Shown one piece after another: positions 32,015 through 41,347 of a stretch of DNA of 64,000 nucleotides. Source of the DNA: VAZQ01 sp036498625. GTDB lineage: Bacteria > Pseudomonadota > Alphaproteobacteria > Rhizobiales > Xanthobacteraceae. The notes beneath the pieces were generated by a model, which saw only the letters and a list, made by a program, of their open reading frames with translations, ran no database searches and was not told the DNA's origin. The stretch's first letter is position 1; each line of letters begins with the position of its first letter. The stretch is from positions 6,553 to 70,552 of the forward strand of contig DASYFD010000162.1 of NCBI GenBank assembly GCA_036498625.1. The letters run 5' to 3'. Made by a program: the position numbers and the translations under genes.

Positions 32015-32785
32015 CTATTGGGGCGGCCTGCGGCCCCAGGCGATGAAGCCCGCGTTCTTGAATCCGGCATCTTTTTTTCCGTAGCGCAGAGGCGATCCAT
32101 CGAGGCCGAGCACGCAGCCCCCGGCGGCATTCAGGATGGCATGGCCGGCGGCCGTATCCCATTCCATGGTGGGGGCGAGGCGAGGATAAACATCGGCGTC
32201 GCCGCGGGCAATCAGGCAGAATTTCAGGGAGGAGCCGACGCGCTGCAACTCGGCCACCGGCCGTCGCGTAAGCCACGCCTCGGTGTCTGCGTTCAAGTGC
32301 GAACGGCTGGCGACGGCGCGCAGGCCGGTGCGCGGCGGGCTGGTGGCGATGACCTGCAGGGCGCCGGGGGCGCCAGCGGACGCGGTAGCGCCGGCCACAT
32401 AGACCTGATCGAGCGCCGGCGCACAAATTGCCCCCGCGATCGGGTCGCCGCCCTCGATGAGCGCGACATTGACGGTGAAATCCTTGTGCCCGGCCAGAAA
32501 TTCGCGCGTGCCGTCGAGCGGATCGACCAGGATAAAGCGTTCCGGCACCGCGCCGCCATCGGGCGCAAACGATTCCTCGGCGATCACGGGGACGTTCGGG
32601 AGGAGGGCGGTGAGGCGCGCCAGGACGAGCCGCTCCGCCTCGAGATCGGCCCGGCAGACCGGCGAGCCGTCGGGCTTGCGCCGCGCCCCGATGTCGGACG
32701 CCTGCAGCCTCATGATGAGCTTGCCGGCCTCGGCCACGATATTGCCGAGCTCGAGGCCAAGCGCGTCGCGCGCTTTCATTTCCAT
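32015..32785 (-). CDS. cysQ: 3'(2'),5'-bisphosphate nucleotidase CysQ
   Basis: 256-aa inositol-monophosphatase-fold phosphatase that removes the 3'-phosphate from PAP(S), recycling sulfate-activation by-products. Metal-binding residues are in VIAEES (about 70), DPLDGTREFLAG (about 92-103) and the C-terminal MEWDTAAGHAILNAAGG; GTREF rather than GTxNF separates CysQ from inositol monophosphatases. Two ATGs lie two codons apart at the start (32785, 32779). The frame is open further upstream, but that part is antisense to the GST gene and not coding. Confidence 0.92.
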   Translation of the reverse strand: MEMKARDALGLELGNIVAEAGKLIMRLQASDIGARRKPDGSPVCRADLEAERLVLARLTALLPNVPVIAEESFAPDGGAVPERFILVDPLDGTREFLAGHKDFTVNVALIEGGDPIAGAICAPALDQVYVAGATASAGAPGALQVIATSPPRTGLRAVASRSHLNADTEAWLTRRPVAELQRVGSSLKFCLIARGDADVYPRLAPTMEWDTAAGHAILNAAGGCVLGLDGSPLRYGKKDAGFKNAGFIAWGRRPPQ

Positions 32786-32968
32786 GACAATTCCAACCGA
32801 CTCCCTGCGTTGTGTGGAACATAGGTTGATTTGGCTGTCGAAGCACCCCGCATGGTACTTGCCGCCATGCAGAAAGCGGAGAACGGCCTGGCGGGCTGCG
32901 GGCTGGACAATTAAATGCAGCAATGCCCAATGCCGGGCTCGGGCGCACGGCAATCTGACGGAGCCACC

Positions 32969-33682
32969 ATGATCGACCTGCATTACTGGACCACGCCGAA
33001 CGGCCACAAGATCACGATCTTCCTCGAGGAGGCCGGGCTGCCGTACCGGATCATCCCGGTGAATATCGGCAAGGGCCAGCAGTTCGCCCGCGCCTTCCTG
33101 ACGATCTCCCCGAACAATCGCATTCCGGCGATCGTGGACCATGATCCGGCCGACGGCGGCAAGCCGATCGAGATGTTCGAATCGGGCGCCATCCTGCTCT
33201 ATCTCGCGGACAAGACCGGCCGCTTCATCCCGGCCGATCTGCGCGGCCGCGCCGAGGCGATCCAGTGGGTGTTCTGGCAGATGGGCAACCTGGGCCCGAT
33301 GGCGGGGCAGAACAATCATTTCAGCAATTACGCGGTCGACAAGATTCCCTACGCGATGGACCGGTATCGCAACGAGGTCAATCGACTCTACGGCGTGCTC
33401 GACCGGCGGCTGGCCGATCGGCCCTTCATCGCCGGCGATTACTCGATCGCCGACATGGCGAGCTATCCCTGGATCGTGCCCCATGAACGCCAGGGCCAGA
33501 AGATCGCCGACTTTCCGCATCTCAAGCGCTGGTTCGAGGCGGTGCGGACACGGCCGGCGGTGGTGCGCGCCTACGACAAGGCCAAGGAGATCAATCCCAA
33601 TCCGCCCGGCATTCGCACGCCGGAGGAGCGTGCCATCCTGTTCGGCCAGACGGCAGCATCGGTCGCCAATGCGGCGCGCTGA
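32969..33682 (+). CDS. Glutathione S-transferase family protein (YfcG/Ure2p-like)
   Basis: 237-aa GST. The thioredoxin-fold domain (MIDLHYWTTPNGHKITIFLEEAGLPYRIIPVNIGKGQQF) leads to SPNNRIPAIVDHDP and the GSH-binding MFESGAILLYLADKTGRF; the helical domain has DYSIADMASYPWI. TPNGHK with Asn instead of a catalytic Ser/Tyr/Cys is the pattern of YfcG-like disulfide-bond oxidoreductases. It overlaps the M32 carboxypeptidase gene by 14 bases and is divergent from cysQ. Confidence 0.9.
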   Translation: MIDLHYWTTPNGHKITIFLEEAGLPYRIIPVNIGKGQQFARAFLTISPNNRIPAIVDHDPADGGKPIEMFESGAILLYLADKTGRFIPADLRGRAEAIQWVFWQMGNLGPMAGQNNHFSNYAVDKIPYAMDRYRNEVNRLYGVLDRRLADRPFIAGDYSIADMASYPWIVPHERQGQKIADFPHLKRWFEAVRTRPAVVRAYDKAKEINPNPPGIRTPEERAILFGQTAASVANAAR

Positions 33683-35213
33683 CGAAGCCCTGCTGGCGGA
33701 GCTCAAAGGCCGCCTGCTCGAGATCAGCGATCTCGGCGGGACCGCCGCCATCCTGTCCTGGGACCAGTCGACCTATATGCCGAGCGGCGGCGCGGTCGCG
33801 CGCGGCCGCCAGAGTGCGCTCCTGAGCCGGCTCATGCATGAGCGGCGAACGGATGCCGGGCTCGGCCGTCTCCTCGATGAGCTGACGCCGTATGGGGAGA
33901 GCCTGCCGCCCGACAGCGACGATGCCGCGCTCATCCGGGTGACGGCGCGCGATTTCGCCAAGGCGATCCGGCTGCCGACCGACTTTGTCGAGCGCTTGAG
34001 CGCGCATTCCTCTGCCACCTATGATGCCTGGACGCGGGCGCGCCAGAGCAACGATTTCGCCAGCATGCGGCCATTGCTGGAGCGGACGCTCGATCTCAGC
34101 TGCGAATATGCTGAGTTCTTCGCGCCCTACCAGCATGTCCTCGATCCCTTCATCGACGATGCGGACGAGGGCATGACCTGCGCGTCGGTGCGCGCGCTGT
34201 TTGCGCAGCTGCGCGCCGAGCTGGTGCCGCTGGTGCGCGCCATCTGCGAGCGGCCGGCGGCCGACGACAGCTGCCTGCGCGGTGCCTTTGCCGAAACCCC
34301 GCAGCTCGACTTCGGGCTCGCGCTTGCGACCGCCTATGGGTACGACCTCGGGCGCGGCCGGCTCGACCGCACCCCGCATCCGTTCTGCACCCGGCTGTCG
34401 GGCGGCGACGTGCGCATCACCACCCGGGTCTATCCGGACGACGTGACCCAGGCGCTGTTCTCAACCCTGCACGAGGCCGGCCACGGGATGTACGAGCAGG
34501 GCGTCGCGCCCGCACTCGACGGCACGCCGCTCGGTTCCGGCACCTCGGCGGGCGTGCATGAGAGCCAGTCGCGGCTGTGGGAGAACGTGGTCGGCCGCAG
34601 CCTCGGCCTGTGGCAGCACTCCTATCCGAAGCTGCAGGCGGCGTTTCCGGATCGCTTGGGCAAGGTGCCGCTCGAAAATTTTTATCGCGCCATCAACAAG
34701 GTCGAACGCTCGCTGATCAGGACCGAAGCCGACGAGGTGACCTACAATCTGCACATCATCCTGCGCTTCGATCTCGAGGTCGCGATGCTGGAACGTCGGC
34801 TCGCGGTCAAGGATCTGCCCGAGGCCTGGCGGGCGCGCTACCAGTCGGATCTCGGGATCAGCCCGCTCGACGACCGGGACGGCTGTATGCAGGACGTGCA
34901 TTGGTTTGGGGGCTGCATCGGCGGCGCCTTTCACAGCTACACCATCGGCAATGTGCTGAGCGCCCAGTTCCACGCCGCAGCGCTGCGCGCCCATCCCGAG
35001 ATTCCGGGCGAGATCGCGGCCGGCCGGTTTGCGACCCTGAAAGGCTGGCTCGACGAGAATCTCTATCGCCATGGCCGCAAGTACCAGGCCGACGAGATCG
35101 TGCGCCGTGCCACCGGCGAGCCCATGACCATCCGGCCCTATATGGATTATCTGAACCGCAAATATGGCGAGCTGTATGGTCTGCGTGAGACGGCCGAAAC
35201 TGTCCCTGTCTGA
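33669..35213 (+). CDS. M32 family carboxypeptidase (thermostable carboxypeptidase 1)
   Basis: 514-aa zinc metallocarboxypeptidase that removes C-terminal residues from peptides in the cytoplasm. The zinc site is HEAGHG at 268-273, with the third ligand in GVHESQSRLWENVVGRS (about 296-312), and IRTEADEVTYNLHIILRF is the other M32 hallmark. The length fits the family. The ATG lies inside the 3' end of the GST gene, in another frame. The frame is open far upstream but only as a shadow of the GST gene. Confidence 0.93.
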   Translation: MRRADEALLAELKGRLLEISDLGGTAAILSWDQSTYMPSGGAVARGRQSALLSRLMHERRTDAGLGRLLDELTPYGESLPPDSDDAALIRVTARDFAKAIRLPTDFVERLSAHSSATYDAWTRARQSNDFASMRPLLERTLDLSCEYAEFFAPYQHVLDPFIDDADEGMTCASVRALFAQLRAELVPLVRAICERPAADDSCLRGAFAETPQLDFGLALATAYGYDLGRGRLDRTPHPFCTRLSGGDVRITTRVYPDDVTQALFSTLHEAGHGMYEQGVAPALDGTPLGSGTSAGVHESQSRLWENVVGRSLGLWQHSYPKLQAAFPDRLGKVPLENFYRAINKVERSLIRTEADEVTYNLHIILRFDLEVAMLERRLAVKDLPEAWRARYQSDLGISPLDDRDGCMQDVHWFGGCIGGAFHSYTIGNVLSAQFHAAALRAHPEIPGEIAAGRFATLKGWLDENLYRHGRKYQADEIVRRATGEPMTIRPYMDYLNRKYGELYGLRETAETVPV

Positions 35214-35337
35214 ACGACCTCAGTCGGCTGTGATGCCCCCGATATTCGGCGGTCGGCATCAGGATGCGATTTCCGCGCCCTGCCAGCAAGACGGACGCGG
35301 CCTTCGTTGCTGACGAAGGCTTTACGGTTTCGGTGGC

Positions 35338-36102
35338 ATGATCGCCAACCGATTCGGGGATATCGCGACCATGTCGGAATGGCGGGACGAAAGAAACCGG
35401 CGCGCGCTCGCGCGCCTCGAGAAGGCGCTGCCGGGCGTTTTCCCGGCGCCGGTCCTGGCGCGCGCATTGAGCCGCCCGTTCATACCGCCGATGCCGCGGC
35501 TCGCGGTCGACGGCTACTGGCGTGCCCACCCGGTGCGGGCCGACCGCTTGGCGCGCGCGCTCGCCGCCCTCAGCGGGACGCCGGCCGGATGGACATGGAG
35601 CTTCGGGACCGGCCGCGAGGGCTTGCCGGCGACCTTTCGGGCCCCGCCGGCGCCTTACCGGGAGCCGGCCTTTGCGCGCGGTCCGGGAGCGTGCTGCGTG
35701 TGCGGACAGCCGGTCTACCGTTTCGGCTGGCACGCCGACCTGTGGGGCACCGGCCCCAACAAAAAAGCCGCCTGGCATGCGGCCTGCGTGATCGCCTGGG
35801 AACTGTGGAGCGCACCGAGCGATTTCGTGCGCATCCTCAAGCAATTGCAGGGCCGGCGCTGCGGCGAAAGCGGCAAGCGGTTGCGCAAGACCGCGGAGGT
35901 CGACCACCGGGTGCCGCTTTACCGCGTGTGGGGCGAGCACCGCCACACCGACTGGCCCCGGCTGCTGGCCTTCTGGGGAGTGCCCAATCTGCAGGTGATC
36001 AATCGCGACGCTCACGCCGCCAAATGCGCCAGCGAGGCGACCGACCGCAGCACCAGAAGGGCGGAAGCCGGGATCAGCGCCGAGACCGACAGCGGCCTGT
36101 GA
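35338..36102 (+). CDS. HNH nuclease-like protein with CxxC
   Basis: 254-aa protein. The C-terminal part RRCGESGKRLRKTAEVDHRVPLY..., followed by FWGVPNLQVINRDAHAAKC (about 177-235), has the His and Asn positions of an HNH/treble-clef nuclease (VDH...NLQVINRDAH). A second potential metal site is CCVCGQPVYRFGWHAD (about 121-136) with HAAC further on. A start at 35371 (MSEWRDE) is also possible. It stands alone, without a methylase, toxin partner or phage genes, so its role (repair, restriction or other) is open. Confidence 0.7.
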   Translation: MIANRFGDIATMSEWRDERNRRALARLEKALPGVFPAPVLARALSRPFIPPMPRLAVDGYWRAHPVRADRLARALAALSGTPAGWTWSFGTGREGLPATFRAPPAPYREPAFARGPGACCVCGQPVYRFGWHADLWGTGPNKKAAWHAACVIAWELWSAPSDFVRILKQLQGRRCGESGKRLRKTAEVDHRVPLYRVWGEHRHTDWPRLLAFWGVPNLQVINRDAHAAKCASEATDRSTRRAEAGISAETDSGL

Positions 36103-36188
36103 GACGGACCGGAAGGCCCCGGGAGGGCCTTTCCATGCGGGTCTCCGAGGGATAAGCTTCAAGAAAATAATTCAGGAGGAGGAAGCCG

Positions 36189-36548
36189 ATGAAGCATAGC
36201 GCCTGGCTGCTGTTATTTGTGTTCGCCGCAGGCCCCCAATATGCGTCCGCCCAGCAGGCGGGCCCCGCTCTCAACGAGACCCAACGACACGGCCAGCAAC
36301 TGCTCGCCCAGTCATGCGGCATCTGCCATCTGCCGCCGGAACGCGGCGCCAAGACCTTCGGGCCGCCCCTGAACAAGCTGGCGGGCGGCGGCGACGACGA
36401 CATCATGCGCGAATACATCACCAATGGCACGCCGCGCATGCCGTCCTTCAAGAGCTATCTGAAGAGCACGGACATCGATGCGATCATCGCCTACGTGCGC
36501 ACCGTGCCGGCGCCGGCAGCCGCACCTGGGGCACCGGCGGCGCCCTGA
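36189..36548 (+). CDS. Exported class I c-type cytochrome
   Basis: 119-aa protein with a signal peptide (WLLLFVFAAGPQYASAQ, cleavage about 21). The haem site is CGICH at 43-47 and the likely axial Met is in TPRMPSF (about 82-88). The C-terminus is Pro/Ala-rich (APAAAPGAPAAP). It lies 105 bases upstream of the large cytochrome/beta-propeller gene in the same orientation and probably passes electrons to or from it in the periplasm. Confidence 0.9.
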   Translation: MKHSAWLLLFVFAAGPQYASAQQAGPALNETQRHGQQLLAQSCGICHLPPERGAKTFGPPLNKLAGGGDDDIMREYITNGTPRMPSFKSYLKSTDIDAIIAYVRTVPAPAAAPGAPAAP

Positions 36549-36653
36549 ACGACATTCTACGCGTAAAAGACGCTGCGCGTTCACGAAATCTGCAAGCCCG
36601 AACCTCTGCAAATGAAATCTCTGGAACTTGAACTCTCATAGGGAGAAGCTCTC

Positions 36654-38504
36654 ATGACCAACGTGCGAAGCATCCTGTTGGCGAGCGCGGCGAGCCTGGT
36701 GATCGCCGGCGCAGCGACGCCCACGATGGCGGCCGATCAAGTGCTCAACGGCGCGATCTCCTCGCCATCCGGCGAGAAGCTCGGCGGCGTGACGGTGTCG
36801 GCCAAGCAAGACGGCTCCACCATCACCACCAGCGTCTATACGGACGATACCGGCAACTACTATTTCCCGCCGCTGCCGGCCGGCAAGTACCAGGTCTGGG
36901 CGCAGGCGCTCAGCTTCGAGACCAGCAAGGCCGCGGTCGATCTCGCCGCCACCGCGCACCAGGATCTGGTGCTCAAGCCGATCACCGATCCGGAGCAGCG
37001 GGTGCGCCAGCTGCCGAGCGAATTGCTGGTGGCGGCATTGCCCGAGGACACCGCGGAAGACGCGCAGATCAAGAAGGTGTTCACCAATCAATGCACCGGC
37101 TGCCACACGCCGGGCTACCCGCTGCAGTTCCGCTTCGACGAGGCGGGCTGGAACAAGATCATCAACCTGATGAAGGTCATTCCGGGCACCGGCGTCTATC
37201 CGGGGCCGGGCGCCAAGCCCAACGGCATCATCGACTTCAACCAGAAGCAGCTCGCCGCCTATCTGGCCCGCGCGCGCGGACCGGGCGAGACCTCCATGAA
37301 GTTCAAGGAGCGTCCGCGGCCGACCGGCGAAGCCGCCCGGGTGGTGTGGACCACCTATGACGTGCCGCTCAACCCGGATGCCGGCATGGGCACCAACGCC
37401 AAGTACAATCCCAATCCCGGCACCGACTGGACGCTCGGCACCACCTCCAAGCTCGGCGAGCTGCCCCATGACGGCGGCATGGGGTTGGACGGCAACCTGT
37501 ATTTCACCTCCAACAACCCGAACCGGCTGCTGACGATCGGCAAGGTCGACACCAAGACCGGCGACGTGAAGTATCTCAAGGTCGACGGCCCCGGCGGCCG
37601 CGCCGCGACCGCCCATGGCCTGGTGCGGGACGGCGAAGGCAACTTCTGGTTCGACGTCAACCCGGGCCGTCGCGGCCTCGGCAAGCTCGACACCAAGAGC
37701 GAGAAGATCACCGTCTACCAGACCCCCAACAGCATGTCGCCTTTGGGCGGCGCCGTGACCATGGACGTCGACGGCAAGGGCAAGATCTGGGCTTCGGCCC
37801 CGGACGGCGTGCTGCGCTTCGATCCGGCGACCGAGACCTTCAGCGACTTCAAGTCGAAGACGCCCTTCAAGAATGCGAGAGGCACCAACAGCACCTATGG
37901 GGCCGCCGGCGACCGCGACGGTAACGGCTGGTGGGCGCAGATGGCGTTCGACACCATCGGCAAGGCCGACACGACCACCGGCCAGACATCGGAGGTCGCG
38001 CTGCCGTTGCTCAAGGATGAGATGGAGCGGCTGACCCCGGCCCAGAAGGCGTTCTACGACAGCTTCGACAACGTCACCAACGGCAACCCACTGCCGTGGT
38101 CGGAAGGACCCCGCCGCATGGGCACCGACAAGAATGCCGACGTGCTGTGGGTCGGCAACTCCTGGGGTGCGAGCCTGGCGAAGATCAACACCAGGACCAT
38201 GGAGACCACGATCGTTCCGTTCCCCGAGAAGACCATGCAGGCCTATCACCTCGTGGTGGATCAGAGTCACAACGTGTGGGGCAACTTGTGGACGTCCGAT
38301 CGGATCGTGAAGTTCGATCCGGCCAGCAACAAGTTCACCATGTTCGACCTGCCGGTGCGCGGAACCGAAATCCGCCACATCTCCCTCATGGAGCATGACG
38401 GCAAGACCCAGGTGGTGGTGCCGATCTACCGGGCGAGCGAGATGGGCGTCATGACGCTGCGCAGCGAGGCCGAGCTGGCGGCCCTCAAGGCACAGGCGAA
38501 GTAA
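36654..38504 (+). CDS. Exported fusion: carboxypeptidase-regulatory-like domain + cytochrome c + Vgb-like beta-propeller
   Basis: 616-aa periplasmic protein. Signal peptide residues 1-26; a beta-sandwich CarboxypepD_reg-type domain about 28-108 (LNGAISSPSGEKLGGVTVSA.. GNYYFPPLPAGKYQVWA); a cytochrome c segment with CTGCH at 147-151; then a propeller about 225-600. Blades carry repeats such as DGNLYFTSNNPNRLLTIGKVD, GEGNFWFDVNPG and HNVWGNLWTSDRIVKFDP, resembling virginiamycin-B lyase/SMP-30 propellers. The haem domain suggests oxidation of a substrate held by the propeller. Paired with the small cytochrome upstream. Activity unknown. Confidence 0.85.
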   Translation: MTNVRSILLASAASLVIAGAATPTMAADQVLNGAISSPSGEKLGGVTVSAKQDGSTITTSVYTDDTGNYYFPPLPAGKYQVWAQALSFETSKAAVDLAATAHQDLVLKPITDPEQRVRQLPSELLVAALPEDTAEDAQIKKVFTNQCTGCHTPGYPLQFRFDEAGWNKIINLMKVIPGTGVYPGPGAKPNGIIDFNQKQLAAYLARARGPGETSMKFKERPRPTGEAARVVWTTYDVPLNPDAGMGTNAKYNPNPGTDWTLGTTSKLGELPHDGGMGLDGNLYFTSNNPNRLLTIGKVDTKTGDVKYLKVDGPGGRAATAHGLVRDGEGNFWFDVNPGRRGLGKLDTKSEKITVYQTPNSMSPLGGAVTMDVDGKGKIWASAPDGVLRFDPATETFSDFKSKTPFKNARGTNSTYGAAGDRDGNGWWAQMAFDTIGKADTTTGQTSEVALPLLKDEMERLTPAQKAFYDSFDNVTNGNPLPWSEGPRRMGTDKNADVLWVGNSWGASLAKINTRTMETTIVPFPEKTMQAYHLVVDQSHNVWGNLWTSDRIVKFDPASNKFTMFDLPVRGTEIRHISLMEHDGKTQVVVPIYRASEMGVMTLRSEAELAALKAQAK

Positions 38505-38550
38505 CGCATGATTGCCTGCGCCGCCCGCAAGGCGGCGCCACGGTTAAAAA

Positions 38551-38596
38551 GCGGGCGGGCAGCTCCAGGCGGAGCGGGTCCCGCCCGCAATTTTTT
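38551..38596 (+). terminator. Rho-independent terminator
   Basis: GCGGGCGGG / CCCGCCCGC stem with a ~20-base loop that itself can pair (GCTCC/GGAGC), followed by AATTTTTT. It ends the cytochrome/propeller transcript. Confidence 0.85.
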
Positions 38597-38610
38597 GGGT
38601 TGTCACACAT

Positions 38611-39576
38611 TTGCTCTATGAGGGGCCCGCCACGCGAGCGCGATGGGATCCCGTGCTGTCCGAAGAGCTCAGCTATGTGTCGCGGCGCGATCCGTTCTGG
38701 AAGCGCTGGATCATGCGGGCGATCGAGAATGCCTCGGGCCGCCGCCGCCTGCTGCCGGTCTATTACCGCTGGCGCGCCGCCGCGGGAACGAGCCCGCGCA
38801 TGATGGGGGTGCTGCTCGACATGCTCGGCACCAGGCTCGACCTGCAGGCGCCGGCCTGGCCGATCACGGTGCCGCCGCAGCTTCCGCTGGTGATCGTCGC
38901 CAACCATCCGTTCGGCATCGGCGACGGCATCGCGCTGCTGGCGCTCGCCGAGGCGCTCGGCCGTCCCTACCGCATCCTCATCAACAGCGACTTCATGAAG
39001 CTGCCGGAGATCAGGCCTTATGCGCTGCCGATCGACTTCTCGGAGACCCGGGAGGCGATCGCGACCAATCTCGCGAGCCGAAGCGAGGCGCGGCGTCTGT
39101 TGAGGCAAGGCGTCACCATCGTGGTGTTTCCGGCCGGCGGGGTCGCGACCGCCGAAGTGCCCGCCGGCAAGGCCGAGGAACTGCCCTGGAAGCCGTTCAC
39201 GGCGCGGTTGATCCAGCAAGCGCAGGCCGCGGTGCTGCCGGTCTATTTCGAAGGGCAGAACAGCGCGCTCTTTCACCTGATCAGCCGCTACAGCCTGATG
39301 CTGCGGCTGTCGCTCCTGGTGTCCGAGTTCCGGCACTTCGTGGGCGCAACCATCCGGGTGCATATAGGCGCCGTGGTACCGTTCGAAGCGCTTGCCGGCC
39401 GGGCCGACCGCGGCGCGCTCACCGACGAGCTCTACGCCCTGGTGCATCGCCTGGCGCCCGATGCGGCGGCGCTGGGATCTGAACGTCTCAAGCCGCGCCC
39501 GGCGGTGGCGCGGCGGCGCTACCCGTGGGATCCGCCCCGCAGAGTCCTGGCGGATATAAGAACACGGCTGCAATAG
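38611..39576 (+). CDS. PlsC-like lysophospholipid acyltransferase
   Basis: 321-aa acyltransferase of the PlsC superfamily. The catalytic motif is NHPFGIGDG (about 98-106), of the NHP-G-DG variety; VTIVVFPAGGVAT (about 170) is the substrate-binding block, followed by VLPVYFEGQNS. It should transfer an acyl chain to a lysolipid or other lipid hydroxyl/amine at the inner membrane. The TTG start is uncertain; an internal GTG at about 38652 is an alternative. First gene of the lipid cluster. Confidence 0.8.
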   Translation: MLYEGPATRARWDPVLSEELSYVSRRDPFWKRWIMRAIENASGRRRLLPVYYRWRAAAGTSPRMMGVLLDMLGTRLDLQAPAWPITVPPQLPLVIVANHPFGIGDGIALLALAEALGRPYRILINSDFMKLPEIRPYALPIDFSETREAIATNLASRSEARRLLRQGVTIVVFPAGGVATAEVPAGKAEELPWKPFTARLIQQAQAAVLPVYFEGQNSALFHLISRYSLMLRLSLLVSEFRHFVGATIRVHIGAVVPFEALAGRADRGALTDELYALVHRLAPDAAALGSERLKPRPAVARRRYPWDPPRRVLADIRTRLQ

Positions 39577-39642
39577 AACTGTCGCACCGCTGGTTTATCG
39601 CTCGTGGCTGCGTTCGATTCCTCGTGACGAGGGCGCGCCGCG

Positions 39643-40443
39643 ATGCTGGCCGAGGCACTGACAGGGGCGGCCGCCCTTGCGACCGGCGGCTTCCTCTACG
39701 CCAATTCCCGGCGGGCGCGGCTCTACCGGGAGCTTGCGACCCGTATTGCGCAAATCACGCGTGACCACGAACCCGGCCCAGTCTTGGTGGACTCGCGCAG
39801 CCTTCCGGGATTCGAGGACCGTCTCGCGGTGGTGCCGGACTTCCTGCCGGCGCCGCGCTTCGCGGCGCTCGCCGGCGAGGCGGAGCGATTGGTGTCGCCC
39901 GAGCGCAGCTTCGTGCCGGCTCACAAGCAGGGCGGCACGGTCGCCTACGAGACCCTGATCGCGGCCGCGCCCGCCATCGTGGCCTGCTACCACTCGGCCG
40001 GCCTGCGGGACATCGTCGGGCGCCTGGTCGGCACCCCGATTCGACCCACCCCGATCAACGACCAGAGCTCGCTCTCGGTCCTGGTCTACAACAAGCCGGG
40101 CGACCATATCGGCTGGCACTACGATCACAACTTCTACCGCGGCCGGCATTTCACGGTGCTGCTCGCGATTCATAATGCCGGGCAGGCCGATCGCGGATTG
40201 AGCCATGCGGTGCTCGAGGCGCGCCTGCCCGGACGCGAGCTCGCGATCAGCACCGCCGCCAACACGCTGGTGGTGTTCGAGGGCGCCCGCGTGCGTCACC
40301 GGGTAACGCCGATCCATGACGGCGAGCGGCGCCTGGTGCTAAGCATGACCTATTGCACGGACCCGCGCTCGTATTGGTGGCAGGGCTGGTCGCGGCGGCT
40401 CAAGGACACCGCGTTTTTCGGCCTGCGGGCGCTGTGGACGTGA
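39643..40443 (+). CDS. 2-oxoglutarate/Fe(II)-dependent oxygenase-like membrane-associated protein
   Basis: 266-aa protein with an N-terminal hydrophobic segment (AEALTGAAALATGGFLYA) and a double-stranded beta-helix domain. Iron ligands are HYD in GWHYDHNFYRG (about 157-160) and a distal His in VRHRVTPIHD; the 2OG-binding Arg follows in GERRLVLSMTYC. The likely reaction is hydroxylation of a lipid or small substrate at the membrane. It lies between plsC-like and psd genes (two bases from the convergent psd stop), pointing to lipid modification. Substrate unknown. Confidence 0.8.
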   Translation: MLAEALTGAAALATGGFLYANSRRARLYRELATRIAQITRDHEPGPVLVDSRSLPGFEDRLAVVPDFLPAPRFAALAGEAERLVSPERSFVPAHKQGGTVAYETLIAAAPAIVACYHSAGLRDIVGRLVGTPIRPTPINDQSSLSVLVYNKPGDHIGWHYDHNFYRGRHFTVLLAIHNAGQADRGLSHAVLEARLPGRELAISTAANTLVVFEGARVRHRVTPIHDGERRLVLSMTYCTDPRSYWWQGWSRRLKDTAFFGLRALWT

Positions 40444-40445
40444 GC

Positions 40446-41312
40446 TCACGGCACGCGCAGCAGCGGCTCCCCGACGCGGATCATGGCGCCTTCTTGCACG
40501 CCCTCGCACAGCGAGAAGCCGTCGGGGGCGAACACGATGATGGTCGATCCATGCTGGAACCAGCCCATCTCCTCGCCCTTGCGGAACGGCGCGTCGCAGG
40601 GAAAGACATTGGGCCCGCGATGCTTGAGGCTGAGCAGGACATCGAGGAAGTGCAGCCGGATGCTGGCCACCAGCACGGCGGCGACCGGCACCAGGGTCAC
40701 CAGCTGGCCGCCGGCCGCAAGCCGGGTGCGCAGCACCGCGCGCTCGTTCTTGCAATACAACCTCTCGATGCGCTTGAGCGCGATCGGGTTGACGTTCCAG
40801 GTGTCGCCCGAGATGTAGGTGACCTCTTCGACCCGGCAGTCGTGGGGCGCATGGAAGCGGTGATACATGCTGGAGGTCAGCCGCAAGGTGACGTAGCGGC
40901 CGTTGCGGTTCGCCTCCACCAGGCCGGGGTCGCCGAGCAGGTCCTCCAGCCGGTAGGGGAAGCCCTTGATCTGGAGCACCTCCGTCCCGACCACCCTGCC
41001 GCAGGCGCCCACGATGGCGTCGCAAGGGCTCACCAGGACGTCAGGATCCGGGTCGATCGGCCGGGCGCCCGGCTTGAGCTCCCGGATGAAGCACGCGTGC
41101 ATGCTGCGAAACCGCGTGCTCCTGGCCTCGCTGAGGTCGAGGCCGGAGAAAAAGCGCCAGACGCCGATCGACAGATCGCGCACCAGCGGCTGCTCGATCT
41201 GGCTGAACCAGCCGACGAATTGGGTCAGGAGCCGCCGCGGAATGCGGTTGGTCAGCAGGAAATTGAGCTCCTCCTGCTGGAAAATCGCCGAGACCCAGCT
41301 TCTGACTGTCAT
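40446..41312 (-). CDS. psd: Phosphatidylserine decarboxylase proenzyme
   Basis: 288-aa pyruvoyl-dependent decarboxylase that makes phosphatidylethanolamine from phosphatidylserine. The self-cleavage motif is HGST at 254-257 (usually LGST), the triad residues are in SPCDAIVG (about 95-102) and MYHRFHAPHDC (about 149-159). The N-terminal part (RRLLTQFVGWFSQIEQP) is of the bacterial long form. It is divergent from the class III aminotransferase gene with only 35 bases between starts. No pssA lies nearby, so it may be the housekeeping copy or act on another serine-derived lipid. Confidence 0.9.
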   Translation of the reverse strand: MTVRSWVSAIFQQEELNFLLTNRIPRRLLTQFVGWFSQIEQPLVRDLSIGVWRFFSGLDLSEARSTRFRSMHACFIRELKPGARPIDPDPDVLVSPCDAIVGACGRVVGTEVLQIKGFPYRLEDLLGDPGLVEANRNGRYVTLRLTSSMYHRFHAPHDCRVEEVTYISGDTWNVNPIALKRIERLYCKNERAVLRTRLAAGGQLVTLVPVAAVLVASIRLHFLDVLLSLKHRGPNVFPCDAPFRKGEEMGWFQHGSTIIVFAPDGFSLCEGVQEGAMIRVGEPLLRVP

Positions 41313-41347
41313 GTTCCGGTAGTCCGGCGCAGATAGACCATGATTCG

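Noticed and set aside
33141..33668. N-terminal extension of the M32 carboxypeptidase
   Set aside because: It is a shifted reading of the GST gene; the ATG at 33669 gives the standard family length.
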